A stretch of DNA of 64,000 nucleotides from Mytilus galloprovincialis (GCF_965363235.1 NC_134848.1:60040181-60104180), one strand, 5' to 3'. Shown: positions 1 through 11,727, counted from the stretch's first letter. The notes: generated by a model not told the origin, from the sequence alone. Made by a program: numbers and translations.

Positions 1-143
1 ACAGATATATCATGTTATGGAGGGTTATTTGCGAAAAATACCAGTCTTGGGACAGAATTTCCCTCGCCTGGCGGCTCGGGAAATTTCACAGTCCCTTGAC
101 TGGTATTTTTCGCAAATACCCCTCCATAACATGATATATCTGT
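1..143. repeat. Fold-back (palindromic) element, copy 1
   Basis: The first 23 bases (acagatatatcatgttatgg...) are the exact reverse complement of bases 121-143. The arms continue inward through 'tttgcgaaaaataccagtc' and its complement to an inner palindrome around 'ccctcgcctggcggctcggg'. The whole segment could fold as one long hairpin. No protein is supported here; the reading frame across it is only the palindrome translated. It may be a non-autonomous fold-back transposon; the left border could lie outside the window. Confidence 0.75.
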
Positions 144-386
144 TCATAATTACACCTTATGTAAGAATCCGGGGTTTTGATTGGTTAATAGCCAGTGTAT
201 TTTTCACCAATTTACTGTTATCAAATGAATATCGTTCATTTTTAACGCCGCCGGGGTATTTGCTAAAAGGATATGCCTTTTTTACCCTCTCTGCCGTGGT
301 ATTTGCCAAAAAATACTCTATCCGACTGGACGCTTGTAACGTCACGATCATCAATGCGTTTTAGTACATTAACATTCGGTGTAATT

Positions 387-497
387 AAACAGATATATCA
401 TGTTATTGAGGGGTATTCGCCTTACGGCTCGTGAAATTTAACATTCTCTCGACTGATATTTTTTCGCAAATACCCCTCCTTAACATGATATATTTAA
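387..497. repeat. Fold-back element, copy 2 (shortened)
   Basis: It has the same outer arm as the palindrome at the window start ('agatatatcatgtta' against 'aacatgatatat') and the same 'cgcaaatacccctcc' inner arm, but the left inner arm is partly deleted. It abuts the next hairpin. Confidence 0.65.
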
Positions 498-498
498 G

Positions 499-660
499 AA
501 ATAATTCATGGAAGCCATAGATTTGTTGTAAATTTACACATGGCCTGGGCCGTGATATTCGAATTTTATCCTCAGCGTTAGCGAGGGATAAAATTAACGA
601 ATACCACGGCCCAGGCCATGTGTAAATTTACAACAAATCTATGGCTTCCATGAATTATTT
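499..660. repeat. Long near-perfect inverted repeat
   Basis: The left arm begins 'aaataattcatggaagcc' and the right arm ends 'ggcttccatgaattattt'. About 75 bp per arm pair with only a few mismatches and a 2-base insertion, around a short loop near 574-584 ('agcgttagcga'). This is a third fold-back element directly beside the previous one, from a different family. Confidence 0.8.
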
Positions 661-1018
661 CGATTCTAATAGGACAAATACGATCATTAAAAAACTGAAG
701 CGATGATGGGTATACCGTGTGTGTGGCTGTTCTATTTTACCCACTGTTCGATAAATGTAAAACAAATCTAATAAACCTGCATGAATGATTTCTTAACTAA
801 CCGCTAGAAAAAAAAATGTGATTCCTTTTTTTACTTCTCAGTAAACCCAACATTTGCAATTTTAAATTTACATTTTCTATCGTAAGCTACCGTTAAATTC
901 ACTGTTGACATGTTGTAACCAAGGAGCCGCCATGTTGACTTGCTGAAATTAGGAAATGTGCGAATAATGCAATAGAACAGAAAACAAGCAACACCTACCT
1001 CAATACTTTATTTTTATG
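661..1018. other. Non-coding stretch, nothing recognised
   Basis: AT-rich sequence with no convincing reading frame, repeat or splice-bounded exon that I can see. Confidence 0.5.
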
Positions 1019-1407
1019 CAATAGACCACTTTCGAGTTCATCCGTCACCGGCAAAAACTCGTCAATTATGCGCGCCTTTGTGACGTCATTTACCAGATAG
1101 AGGGGATCGCCTGTATCCCTGCACTATTTACGTTCATCAAGCGTCTTAGTGATCGTCGTTGTGCAGGATAAACTTGAAATAATGGTTGTTCTGTAGGTAC
1201 TTAACGACAATTCCCTAATGACAGCAGTGCTGATTGTAAATTTTGAGAATTTAATTTGCTGAATAATTCGTACAATATAGAATTATTGTTTTCCAACCAC
1301 TCGCTCAACATTGAAACGGAAGTGACGACGCGCCTAAACGCACAAATGACGTTCACTAAAACCAGAGTTTTTGACGGAAATGCATCGAACTCGAAAGTTG
1401 TCTATTG
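1019..1407. mobile_element. MITE-like inverted-repeat element, copy 1 (389 bp)
   Basis: Starts 'caatagaccactttcgagttc' and ends 'gaactcgaaagttgtctattg', which are imperfect reverse complements (about 20 of 21 positions), giving terminal inverted repeats. A second copy of identical length lies at 3407-3795 in the same orientation. No transposase reading frame is present, so it would be non-autonomous. I could not find a clear target-site duplication. Confidence 0.7.
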
Positions 1408-2118
1408 TATCCGAGTTTAGAAGGTAAACGCAATAAAAAAACATTCAGCTTTGACGTTTTCATTCGTATGACGTCATGTTTTGAAATGACGTTAATGGGC
1501 CAAAATCATTACTGGAATTTCGCGGAATTTTAATTTATTTTGTTTTTGTCCTATTTTCCGTAATGTGTAAATTTTTTTTGTTATGCGTCAGAATCAGAAT
1601 ACATGTTCTGTAGGGTTTTATTCGATTGTAATTGTTGACACAGCGAAATCCACAACCGTTTACATATAGGTAACGATACATGTGGATTTACGTGGGAGGC
1701 ATATTTAAACAGCCATTTGTGTACATCTTGGAGTCTGCGCTAAGTATAGATATATCGAGAATTTTATCACGGTGTTGTTTGCAAAGCGAAAGAAGAACGT
1801 CATATTAGAACTGTTCATAACTTTTTATCATAAAAAAATAGACGTCATTGCATTTGACTGCTGACAGTTAATCTTTTTTCATGAAATCTAACTTCGTATA
1901 CTAGTCCGTTTATATTAATTGTATTGACATTTGACGATGTGAAATGGTAAGTCAAGAGAGTTGATATTACGTCATTTGGGGTCAAAATATATCTTCCAAT
2001 CAGTACATTGACCAAAAGTCTATAAGATCAATAATTTTATTTAATTTAATACTGAAAAAGATAACCATTATTTACAAGACGATACTAATCATTTAAACAT
2101 CCAAACAAAATTGGTAGA
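1408..2118 (+). promoter_or_regulatory. Region upstream of the mucin-like gene
   Basis: No coding signal. A TATA-like 'tatttaaa' at 1702-1709 lies about 415 bases before the start codon at 2119 and is followed by 'cttggagtctgcgc', so transcription could begin near 1735. This is weak; an upstream non-coding exon is equally possible. Confidence 0.25.
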
Positions 2119-2470
2119 ATGACATGTACTGTAAAAATTGTGTTATTAAATATTATTGCGGTATATATTTTAAATGATTGTTGTACTGCCTGCGAGCCAG
2201 CGTCTAACTTTTGTGATATTGAGAAATGGTCCAATTGGAGTGCATGCAATGCCACGTGCGGAACTGGAGTACAAAAGAGAGAGAAACGTATGTGTTGTCA
2301 GTCGAAATCATTGTTAACATGCTTGAGTACTTGTAACATTACTAGCAGTTGGTGGCAAACCAATGCAGTCGAGTTTAAAGCTTGTGGCATCTGTAAGAAT
2401 GGCGGAGTATTTGATGCCACACGAAATCGATGTAAATGCCCTATAGGCTTTGTTGGAAACTGCTGCAATG
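2119..2470 (+). CDS. Mucin-like gene exon 1: signal peptide, TSP1, EGF-like
   Basis: Begins with ATG and a hydrophobic leader ([11 protein letters not shown]), then a TSP1 core [14 protein letters not shown] and a cysteine-rich EGF-like segment ending near [10 protein letters not shown]. The donor is gtgagt at 2471, leaving phase 1. The TSP1 module lacks the usual long arginine/tryptophan ladder, so it is a divergent or short member. Confidence 0.85.
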
Positions 2471-5400
2471 GTGAGTTTTGAATAAAAAATCAGCTCTAAA
2501 CGAGTTATCTTTAATACGAGATTTGACGGTACTAAAGTTTTTCCGTCTTTCACTTCATTCCCACAATTCTGTATTTTGATGAACAATATTTTTTAGGTTC
2601 CGTTAATAAAATACAGAATAAAGGAAACCAAAAATGTTTGTATGAAAAAATCGTATCTCACGCTCATAGAAACTGTTAAAGCAGAATACTCAATGATAAG
2701 TCTTCCATTTTGATCTGAATTGAGCAAACATTTGACATTATGAGATCCTCAAGATATACATGTACAAGTCCAATGAAACAATTAAGCATTGAGAAAAATA
2801 TTGTGTTAATTTTTTAAAAGAAATAGATAATGATGACAAATTAGATATTTTAACGTACATGTATAGTTATACAGAATATTTCACAGTAAATATAATTATT
2901 TAGTTCAGACACATGGTAAAACAAAAGTCTCCGTTAAATTCATTTCATTTTGAATTTTCAGATTATTTTGTATTATTATCATTATACTGCCTCTGCATGT
3001 ATGTATGAAAAAGGATACGGCATAGCATCAGAATCTCAGATTGAGGAATTGTTGGCATGATTAATAGAAATAAGAGTAAATGAATAGGATTTCAAAACTG
3101 ACAAGGGTTTTTACTTTTATGAGAATATACTAGCAAAATGATTTATAATCAGGTTGATTTTATTTGTTAGTACATGAATGTCAGAAAATTTTCGCAAAAA
3201 TAACAATTGTTAAGCATGAAAAGGTCATGTATTAGCCATCGTAAAAAAAGAACCAAATCCAAATATTTATACTTTTCTATTACAGATTATATTTTAAACA
3301 AACGTATGTCCCGAAAATGACTTTTCTCAAACAAATGATTCCATTGTATATATGTTTTTCATTATTATTAAAATTTCAATCAAAAGAAAGTATGACGTAG
3401 TTTGTGCAATAGACCACTTTCGAGTTCATCCGTCACCGGAAAAAACTCGTCAATTATACGCGCCTTTATGGCGTCATTTACCAGATAGAGGGGGTCGCCT
3501 GTATCCCTGCACTATTTACGTTCATCAAGCGTCTTGGTGATCGTCATTGTGCAGGATAAACTAGAAATAATGGTTGTTCTGTAGGTACTTAATGACAATT
3601 CCCTAATGACATCAATGCTGATTGTCAATTTTGAGAATTCAATTTGTCGTATAATTCGTACAATATAGAATTATAGTTTTCCAACCACTCGCTCAACATT
3701 GGAATGGAAGTGACGACGCCCCTAAACGCACAAATGACGTTCACTAAAACCAGAGTTTTTGACGGAAATGCATCGAACTCGAAAGTTGTCTATTGGCCCA
3801 CGCTGTCGTCGTCCGTCTGAATGTCGTCGTACACGTTATATTATAAATCTTCCTTACCAAAAAAAAAACCTGGTTAAATGCAACCTGAGTGTTACTAAAG
3901 GATATATATTTTAAAATGTATACGGGGATTTCATGTATTAACAAACAAGACTGTTGTATTTAAAATAGGGCTATATCTGAAAATACAGTAAGGTTTTTTT
4001 TCTCATCGTTGAAGGCTATACGGTGACCTAAAGTTGTTAATTTTTCTCATTTTGTCTCTTGTGGAGAGCTGTCGCATGGCAGATCATACCACATCTTCTT
4101 TTTTTACATTCGTAATATATCTATACTGTATATATATTATATTGTGAGTCAACACGATTGACTGTGCTTACTTTTAATTTTATTTTGTTCTCATGTTTAC
4201 TGTTCACCATATGATTCTATATCATTTATAATAATTTGAATAGTTTTATTCCCTTCTTTATCTATCACCAAGCAAATACAATCCAACCAATGCTATCGAA
4301 ATTTTATCCATCGTCATCCAGACTTGTGTGAGATTTGTTGCAAAGTAGAATAGAGAGTGGAAACGGGGAATATGTAAAAAGGCAACAACCGGAATTAAGC
4401 GCAGAAAACAACCAATGGCTACTAATAGGTCTTCAGCGCAACGAGAAAATACCGCAACTGGGGAAAGGCTTTAGCTGACCCTAAATAATAATGTATACGA
4501 TTTCAGCGAAATGTTCATTGAAGATGTTTTTTTCATTGAAATGGGGGGATCAGTCTTGTAATTTCTTGGTAATCTACTGGTAAATGTGTGTCGAAATGTT
4601 TTGCAATTTTATGTCAAAAGGCTGGAGACGTCTTTTTACATATATCGTTTTGTTCATTTCTTATCAACATCTTTTTTATTTCAAACATTTTTTGTACGGC
4701 TGAATAATTATGTTTCTTCATTCTACTTAGAAAAATTGTCATGCTAGCCGTGCAAAACTGATGTCGTTTTATTACGTAGTATGGACCCACCAACATTATT
4801 ATTATTTTTGTTTCAGATTTTAGTGTGTGCGGATTCCATCCATGTCAACATGGCGGCAAGTGCTCAATTAACAGACAGGGATACAGTTGTACATGTACCC
4901 CAGGATATGGTGGATCGAACTGTCGGATAGGTATAATGTTTTGTTTTACTTATTTTTAATTTAAAGTCATATTAAACTAGTTACTGGTGTCAAATAATGT
5001 TTATCCAATTCTTGAACCAATGCATGTATATATATCACAAACTTAGTCTTCTGTGCACAATTTTATCACATTTTACTCAAACATATTGTATAATCGTCAT
5101 TTTTTTTCCTCTCTGTCTGTTATGATGTGAAAATATGGCAGGTCATTTCTTGTCGCTTTTTGAAGCCGACGTTCACCGATTGTCACCTTATAGTAAACAA
5201 TCAACAAAGAAGCATGACTTTTGAGCATGTGTTTAACATTTACAACCAGATAATAGTTTATTTCAGTGACAGATCCATGCGTATTTCGATCACCAGATTT
5301 TTACGAGAAGGTTCTCGCTAAGGTTACTTTGCATATAGAAATTATGTCGGCGAATTGCTTCCTGGAAGCAAGCAATTAAAAAAGTAAACTTCTTCTAAAT

Positions 5401-8400
5401 GTAGACAAATTAAAGAATATTCTTCAGAAAATAAGTATATTTTTCATATCATAATTAATTGAAAGATGAGAACTGTAATGAACTCTCAAGAAAACATCGT
5501 TTATCTTGAAATCCGTTTAATTTTTTAAACCAGACGTCGTGTGTCTGTTGATTTAAAATCGACGCCATTTTGTATTCATTTCTACTGTTTTACTGTATAA
5601 GCCTCCTTCGGTAAGAGCACCTCTGAATATAGCCTGGGTTCCTGGCTACTGATTAGCTCCGCTACTTATCGACGCAGTATGATTGGGCCAGGTTTCCAGG
5701 CTACTCTGAATACAAAGAAAGATAACTCAAATTTTATCCATTTTCTCCTTGATACTGATAAGACCATAAGTAAGACTATTCAAAAATCTGTTTTCATCCT
5801 TCTAACTTAAGGACATGTAGTTTTAGGTCTTTGGAGGGGGAAAGGGAGGGGGTCTCTACTTTGAATCCTTTATTTTTAATGCCATTTTTCTCTATTCTTC
5901 AGTTATTTTGTCAATTTTATAATTTAATAGTACAAGAATCATGCAAATAAAAGAAACCAAGGCCTACAAGCTCATCATTAGTATACCAAAAGAAAAAAGA
6001 AGAGAACTTAGACTATTTTAGGAGTAAAAAACAATGCACACAGAAAAGTCGCTAAAATTTTAACCCTTTAAAATCTGGTCGCGCGCTAAATCCCCCATGG
6101 AGATTTTCAAAAGTTGGCAGGTCTGATATGTACATCAGTTTAATAATGAAAACTATCCATTTTTTTTTTATAAAAAACATATGCATATTTTGTTTAATTT
6201 GAGGTTTCATATGACTTTAAAAGGGGAAATATTTACTAATAGCTACACGTTCAGTAGTCCAAAATCTACGTAGTCCCATGTAGCTGCTACGATATTGAAA
6301 GCAACATAGATACTTAGTAGTCGTATTATCGGATTGTATTTGTATAATTTACAGGAAAGAAACAATTTGTTATCTTTCAATTGTTTCACCAGTAAACCAA
6401 AAGATGACTTGATAAGTTCGGTTCATTGCAATGTCGAATTTGATGTTTAAATTTCAGTAACAAATCTTATCTCTATTTGATAGATATTGATGAATGTGCA
6501 TCAAATCCTTGTCAAAATGGGGGGAGTTGTAAAGATCAAGTCAACAAATACAGCTGTTCGTGTATATCAGGCTATACAGGAATCAACTGCCAAACAGGTA
6601 AACAGATATATAGGGCATACTATACTGCTGGTCTTTTAAGTTATGATAGACGACTTTAATTATCAACATCATAACGTTTCGTCATATGAACTATACATAC
6701 TTAGGTTTCAATAATATAGTTTTGTGTTTCGACGAAATAGAGGATTTTTTTAAATTTACGTCAAAAGACTTCTAGTATTCTCTCCCTTCAGTTTTAGCAT
6801 ATATAACAAAAACTACTATGATGTTTGAAATGTCGGGAAATGATAATATTTGCTGCTCCAGCTGACTGCGGCTCAGACCAAAATTGAAGCTATTTAAAAG
6901 CATGGTACCGATTTCTTAGAAGTTATGCGTCCATTTGTCTATGCAGGATGTGTAAGTACGCAGTCACGTTCCATCGGGATTGGGAATTAAATCTGATACT
7001 TCGTGTAGAGGCGATTCCAAGTCCGTTTAGGACCCCTACAACAACTATTTGAGGGGTCCGTAGTGTGCATGTTGAAATGCAGAATTACTGTCCCTTTCCT
7101 ACATAAACGTATTTTATTTTTCTTGACCTTCACCCCGATGTTTTGAAAAATGCATTGAAAAATTATAACTGAGAAAAAATAATTTTAAAAAATACTACTA
7201 GTAGATAAAACCTATTACATTTCAAACTCAATTCATTTGAACTTTAACAGTTTATTATTGCATTTAAAACAATAGAAACAGCAAAGACGACAGTGAAACT
7301 AAAAACAACAACCATGACTACGAATACTGCTACATCCGAAGATACAACTGCACAAACAGACTCAACGACAGCATTCACATCCTCACCATCCATAACGACA
7401 ACACAGAAGATGGAATCCGTTGAAAGAACAGCGATTTCAAAAACTTCATCACAAACAACGATTGTTACGACAAAAGCACTTAACAACTCTAAATCGACAC
7501 TCACCATATCATCGACAATTACTGTTCAAAACAAAACCTTACCAAAGGTGACAACTGTACAAAAGATCACCCTACCAAAGACAAAAACACATTTAGGTTC
7601 AATCTTACCAATAATAACAATCACAAAAAATGCAATAACTCAAACAACGATAAATTGTACACAAACGGCAACATCTAGATTACCGACAAATCATGCAGCT
7701 TCAAAAACAACACCAATGGCAACCTCATCATCAATTATAACAACTACTATCAACCCAAATACGAAAAAACAACCGACAAACAATACATATAGAGTGACGA
7801 GGTCAATTGCACAAATACCGCAAAATACAACAGATTTATCAACAAATAATGGTTATAGAAGCGGAACAATACCGGTTAAAGCAATCACTTCGTTGTCAAT
7901 ATTCGTACCAACAAACATTACGACACTAAGAACTTCAACTGCAACCGATATGAAAGACAAAGCTTCAACGACTCTACAGGCAAATTCGGTTATGACAACT
8001 ACTCATGTGCCACCTTCCAGATCTGTGTCATCTTCAAGTACAAAGACGACACCTTCCAAGTTTGTTTCACCTACAAGTACAAAGACGACACCTTCAAAAT
8101 CTGTGTCACCTACAAGTTCAAAGACAACACCTTCCAAATATGTATCACCTACAAGTACAAAGACGACACCATCCATATCTTTGTCAACTTCAAATGTTAA
8201 GCCAACACCATCCAAATCTGAGCCCACTATAAATTTGAAAACGACAGCGTCTAAATCTGTGTCCATGAATTTGAGGACGATATCATCAACATCTGTGTCA
8301 ACTATAAATTTGAAGACGACACCATCCACAGCCATGACAACTGCTTCTCAGCTTAAAACAAGTAGTCCATTACTATCTGATTCGACAATCTCGAAAACAC

Positions 8401-10458
8401 CATGGCAAACAATGCAAACAGCTATTCTATCAACTGGAACAAACACAAAAACAACGAACAAAATATTAACCCTATCTGGTTCAACGATTAGCAAAACAGT
8501 TACATCAAAACCAGTGATTAGTATCAAATCATTACAAAACTTTCCAACAATATTACCAATAACTAAACGAAACACATTTACTTCAATGATACTAGTATCG
8601 CCAGCAAAAGTATCAAAAACTTTACAATCGACATCACAAGCTGTAAGCAAGAAAAAAGTTTCAACAAGTACATCGTTACCGTTGAGGGAAACAGGAAGGT
8701 CGAGCACATCAAATCATGCTACTTCCAATGCAAGGATATTATCAGTATCGGCAACATATAAAAAGTTGACAATACCAGGAACACAGATAAGTACCTCACC
8801 AACTCCTATAAATTCCCTGTCAATGAAGACTTCAAAGACACCAACATTGAAGACAACAACAAAAAAGCATAAACGGACGACAGTACCAGCTCCACCGACG
8901 AAAACAACACTATCTTCTATTTATTCCCTGTCAATTAAAAGGACAACACCAGTTAACGTAATGAAAACAAAACCAACTACTTTAAAAGCGCGGTCACAGA
9001 TGACCATACAAACATCGACGGCAACACCAATAACAAGAGCAACAAAACCAAGAACCAATATTTCATCGAGGAAAAGGACCGGTAAAATTAAAAAACAAAG
9101 ATGGCATACAACTACGCCCAAAAATAAGTTGCCCAGGCCATATGAATCCGAATCAAAATATGGTAAGTGTATACATATATTTGGGATCAAACAATATTTG
9201 TTAAAATTATCAGTCTCATTTATCAGTCAGTACTTTATGCTTTATTTGCAATTAAAAAGATATGTTAATGAACATTTAATCTTCATACAAAAGTAACTAA
9301 TAAAGTCCAGAAAACATGAAAAGAGTAGACGTTTTTTTCTCTCTCACCGAAATGGAATATGAAATGAAAAGATAACAATCGGAACAGGATACGACTTTTT
9401 TTCGTCCAGTGTCATTTTTAATTTATATTTGGAAATTCCTAATTTTTTTATCTAAATAAAACATGTACATTTCAGGTTCTTCGTTTGCCATAGCTATTAC
9501 ATCAGTGGGAGCTCTAATTCTATTTCTAATGTGTGGTTTTGCTATTTGGAATATTATCAAAGTGTAAGTATATTGATATTCGAGAAAATATCAATCCTCT
9601 GATTTATTGTTCGGGACAAGTTTGCCACTACGCTGGGTGCACATTTGATACCTTAATTTTCATAATATAGTATTGGCTTCCTAATATATGTCTTAAAATT
9701 TCTGGGATTTAGCTCTCAATTTTCCTTAAGCAATGATCTACTTGATACTTAACGTTTTTACTTTGCATGTTATAACATTGCGAGAGGAATTACATAGATG
9801 GACATATTATTAGTTTCATAGTGTGTTAGTGACCTAATACGGTATATATGGGGTCAGTAAATTCCATGTGGGGTGAGAGCGAACTACAAACCGTGAATGA
9901 AATAAGCCCTGCCTCCCTATTAACCTAAAATGAAATATACATGTACACGTCTCCACGCGGACGCTTTTAACCAATCATATTCCTAGAAATGTATAGGAGA
10001 CAAGATAAATGTATATATTATTGATGAGCCGGAACAAGTCATTATTTCAACATTTTTACCCCACAGAGTACAGGAACTTGATATATCGTCTTACGTAAAG
10101 AAATGTGAAAGATGATCGAATTCAATTTTTTCTTCCATATTAATCCGACTTACTACCCCTTTTCATCGAGTAAAGATTCAAATAGTCGGAAAAAAATGAA
10201 AATGCCATGACAGTAACGAAAAATGACCGAAAGACAGACAACATTATACAAAAAACAACATGGAAAACCAAATCACCGCCAAAAAGTAAAATATTTGAAT
10301 AGGCGACAGTTAATCACTCTATGTATGCTTTTTGCATGATTCTAAATATTTAATTGAAATGATGTTAATGTTTTAGATTTAGCAAAGCAAGTGAATTAGC
10401 AAAGATTAAGCCATTCAGAGTAAAAACAAATGACAGATCCCTGATATCTGATTGGTAA
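2119..10458 (+). CDS. TSP1/EGF membrane-anchored mucin-like protein (six exons, complete)
   Basis: Coding exons 2119-2470, 4817-4930, 6484-6597, 7276-9162, 9476-9563 and 10377-10458 join to 2637 bases, 878 residues plus stop, with GT-AG borders and compatible phases throughout. Order: signal peptide (1-24), thrombospondin type-1 repeat (about 34-60, WSNWSAC...CGTG), an atypical EGF-like module (about 92-117), EGF module (118-155), calcium-binding-type EGF module starting DIDEC (156-193), Thr/Ser/Lys/Pro-rich stalk (194-822), membrane helix (about 826-847) and a 27-residue basic tail. Expected type I surface protein with the modules outside the cell and a heavily O-glycosylated stalk; this role is inferred from architecture. 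I recognise no named orthologue. The first methionine is followed directly by the hydrophobic leader, so the start is credible. Confidence 0.85.
3407..3795. mobile_element. MITE-like inverted-repeat element, copy 2 (389 bp)
   Basis: Same length, orientation and termini as the copy at 1019-1407, with scattered substitutions only (I estimate about 95% identity by eye). It lies in intron 1 of the mucin-like gene. Confidence 0.7.
4008..4106 (-). repeat. 'gatgtggtatgattgcc' family element, reverse copy
   Basis: Reads 'gttgaaggctatacggtgacc' to 'cataccacatcttctttttt', the reverse complement of the family that recurs at least 14 more times here. It sits in intron 1 of the mucin-like gene. Confidence 0.65.
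4817..4930 (+). CDS. Mucin-like gene exon 2: EGF module
   Basis: 114 bases between a tttcag acceptor and a gtataa donor, phase 1 to phase 1, 38 residues. Six cysteines in EGF spacing ([12 protein letters not shown] ... [12 protein letters not shown]). A symmetric single-module exon. Confidence 0.9.
   Translation: MLVCADSIHVNMAASAQLTDRDTVVHVPQDMVDRTVG
4931..6483. other. Intron 2 of the mucin-like gene
   Basis: No recognised coding sequence. An imperfect inverted repeat 'agcctgggttcctgg'/'ccaggtttccaggct' spans about 5630-5705. Otherwise AT-rich. Confidence 0.5.
6484..6597 (+). CDS. Mucin-like gene exon 3: calcium-binding EGF module
   Basis: 114 bases, phase 1 to phase 1, 38 residues, the same length as the preceding exon. 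It starts D-I-D-E-C, the calcium-binding EGF signature, and ends in YTGINCQTG before a gtaaac donor. Six cysteines are in place. Confidence 0.9.
6598..7275. other. Intron 3 of the mucin-like gene
   Basis: No feature recognised. The acceptor side (..acaatag) has a weak pyrimidine tract, and a second AG six bases downstream (acag at 7278-7281) keeps the frame, so a two-residue splice variant is possible. Confidence 0.45.
7276..9162 (+). CDS. Mucin-like gene exon 4: Ser/Thr-rich stalk
   Basis: An uninterrupted 1887-base exon, phase 1 to phase 1 (629 codons), made mostly of Thr, Ser, Lys, Pro and Ala with a single cysteine, typical of an O-glycosylated stalk. Several N-glycosylation sequons (NNS, NKT, NCT, NTT) are visible. 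Codons are strongly biased to ACA/ACG/ACT for threonine. The C-terminal part becomes rich in Lys/Arg. The donor is gtaagt at 9163. Antisense open frames over the exon are shadows of this composition. Confidence 0.88.
8013..8321 (+). repeat. 39-bp coding minisatellite (13-residue repeat)
   Basis: Eight tandem units in frame with consensus [13 protein letters not shown]. The first four are close to each other, the last four are diverged, and the seventh is 12 residues. The array encodes part of the mucin-like stalk, so copy-number change would alter stalk length without shifting the frame. Confidence 0.85.
9476..9563 (+). CDS. Mucin-like gene exon 5: transmembrane helix
   Basis: 88 bases between a ttcag acceptor and a gtaagt donor. 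Encodes [20 protein letters not shown] and GFAIWNIIK, one hydrophobic helix of about 22 residues followed by lysine, consistent with stop-transfer. Enters in phase 1 and leaves in phase 2. Confidence 0.85.
10377..10458 (+). CDS. Mucin-like gene exon 6: cytoplasmic tail and stop
   Basis: 82 bases after a ttttag acceptor. In the frame set by exon 5 it encodes a basic tail ([16 protein letters not shown]...) ending ISDW and TAA at 10456-10458. No known sorting motif is evident. Confidence 0.75.
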
Positions 10459-11553
10459 TAGCATGTGACTCATATGTAGTGTGTATCCTCGGATCACATG
10501 TACAAAAACGTTGAATGCGTGTGTTCCAGCATGTTTAAACTCGGTGTGTATTTGTTATTGTCTGTACGCATGTGTTAGACAGAACTTGTCAACTGATTCT
10601 AAACAATTAAAACCTGTTTTTAACATAAATAATATGATTTATGCTAGAGAAGAAAATCATTCAATTTGTTTTGTGCTATAATAATGTATGTTTCATAAGA
10701 ATCACTTATATCTATGATTGTCTGACAACAATCAAAAGGCACTATTATAGAATATTTAAAACTTAATGGATAATAAATCAAAATGTTTACGTTATTGAGC
10801 AAAGGCAACGGTTTAAAAGTACAGAAATAGAGCATGCAATTCATATAATTAATGCTCATGCCACAACCATGAAATATAGTGTCATCACTAATGTTTCCAT
10901 TGTTTTCCCTGCCTTGTACTGATCGAGTCTATATACAATATTAGGTCAATGTCAGTAAAATATCAACTTTTTTGTGTGAGGCTGAGAAACTTGGGAAAGG
11001 CGAGGTTCTACCGAGCCCTTCCCCAGTTTTGCGCCGAGTACAAACAAGTTGATATTTTTCTGACATTGACCTAATATTGGTTTTATACTGCAACTTCAAT
11101 AAAATAAATTGATAGCTATCTAAATTATAAAACGGATTTCAAACTGATTTCCATCCCTCAATAAACCCATGACTGTGGAAAAAGTGTTCCATGATGAAAT
11201 TGACATTGTACAAATTATAGCTGTGTTACTCTCATTAGGAAATAAACACAACTAGTTGCAGTTTAAATATATATTAAAAAAACTACATTTAATGTATACT
11301 TTATGTTGAATATGTGACTTGATTGTATTGTTTCTCATAAAAGAAGAGTGTATCTTGTTGTTATGAATGGCACTGTGATTTGATCAATATGTGTTTGAAT
11401 ATATGTCAATAATGAAGTGACTCTTAAAACAGTTTTTACAATAAAGTATAATTTGTCTTGTCTTGTCTTGTCTTGCCGTTAATCGAATATATATCCCAAC
11501 ACACTTTCTTTTATAGTTTAAATTAATTGGTAGTTTTACAAATGAATGCTATA
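10459..11553 (+). other. 3' flank / probable 3' UTR of the mucin-like gene
   Basis: Candidate AATAAA signals at 10772, 11098 and 11440. The last is followed by a (ttgtc)n microsatellite at about 11455-11476. The true cleavage site cannot be chosen from sequence alone. Confidence 0.35.
10937..11078. repeat. Fold-back element in the 3' flank
   Basis: 'aatattaggtcaatgtcag' is answered by 'ctgacattgacctaatatt' about 100 bases later, and the arms continue through 'atatcaactt'. An inner imperfect palindrome surrounds 'ggcgaggttctaccgagccc'. The layout resembles the hairpins at the window start. Confidence 0.75.
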
Positions 11554-11727
11554 CAGTGGCGGATTCAGAACTTTTTGTAAGGGGTGGGAGGGGCGCTGAC
11601 TGACATATGGGGGCCCTATCCAGTGAAGCTTCAATGATTCCCAATACAATCAGCCAAATTTTCCCCACAAAAGGGGGGCAGGGCCCCCTGCACTGCCCCT
11701 GCCCCCCCCCCCCCCTGGATAAACCTA
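11554..11727. mobile_element. CAGTGGCGGA-type MITE, decayed copy
   Basis: Starts cagtggcggattcagaa, then a 'gtgaagcttcaatgattccc' core and a C-rich right part shared with the copies at 22242 and 51378. The right terminus is degraded. 'atgctat' occurs on both sides and may be the remains of a target-site duplication. Confidence 0.6.

Noticed and set aside
8003..8707. Minus-strand open frames of 110 and 119 codons over the stalk exon
   Set aside because: They are antisense readings of Thr/Ser-rich codons, giving Val/Asp-rich peptides, with no splice signals or family features.
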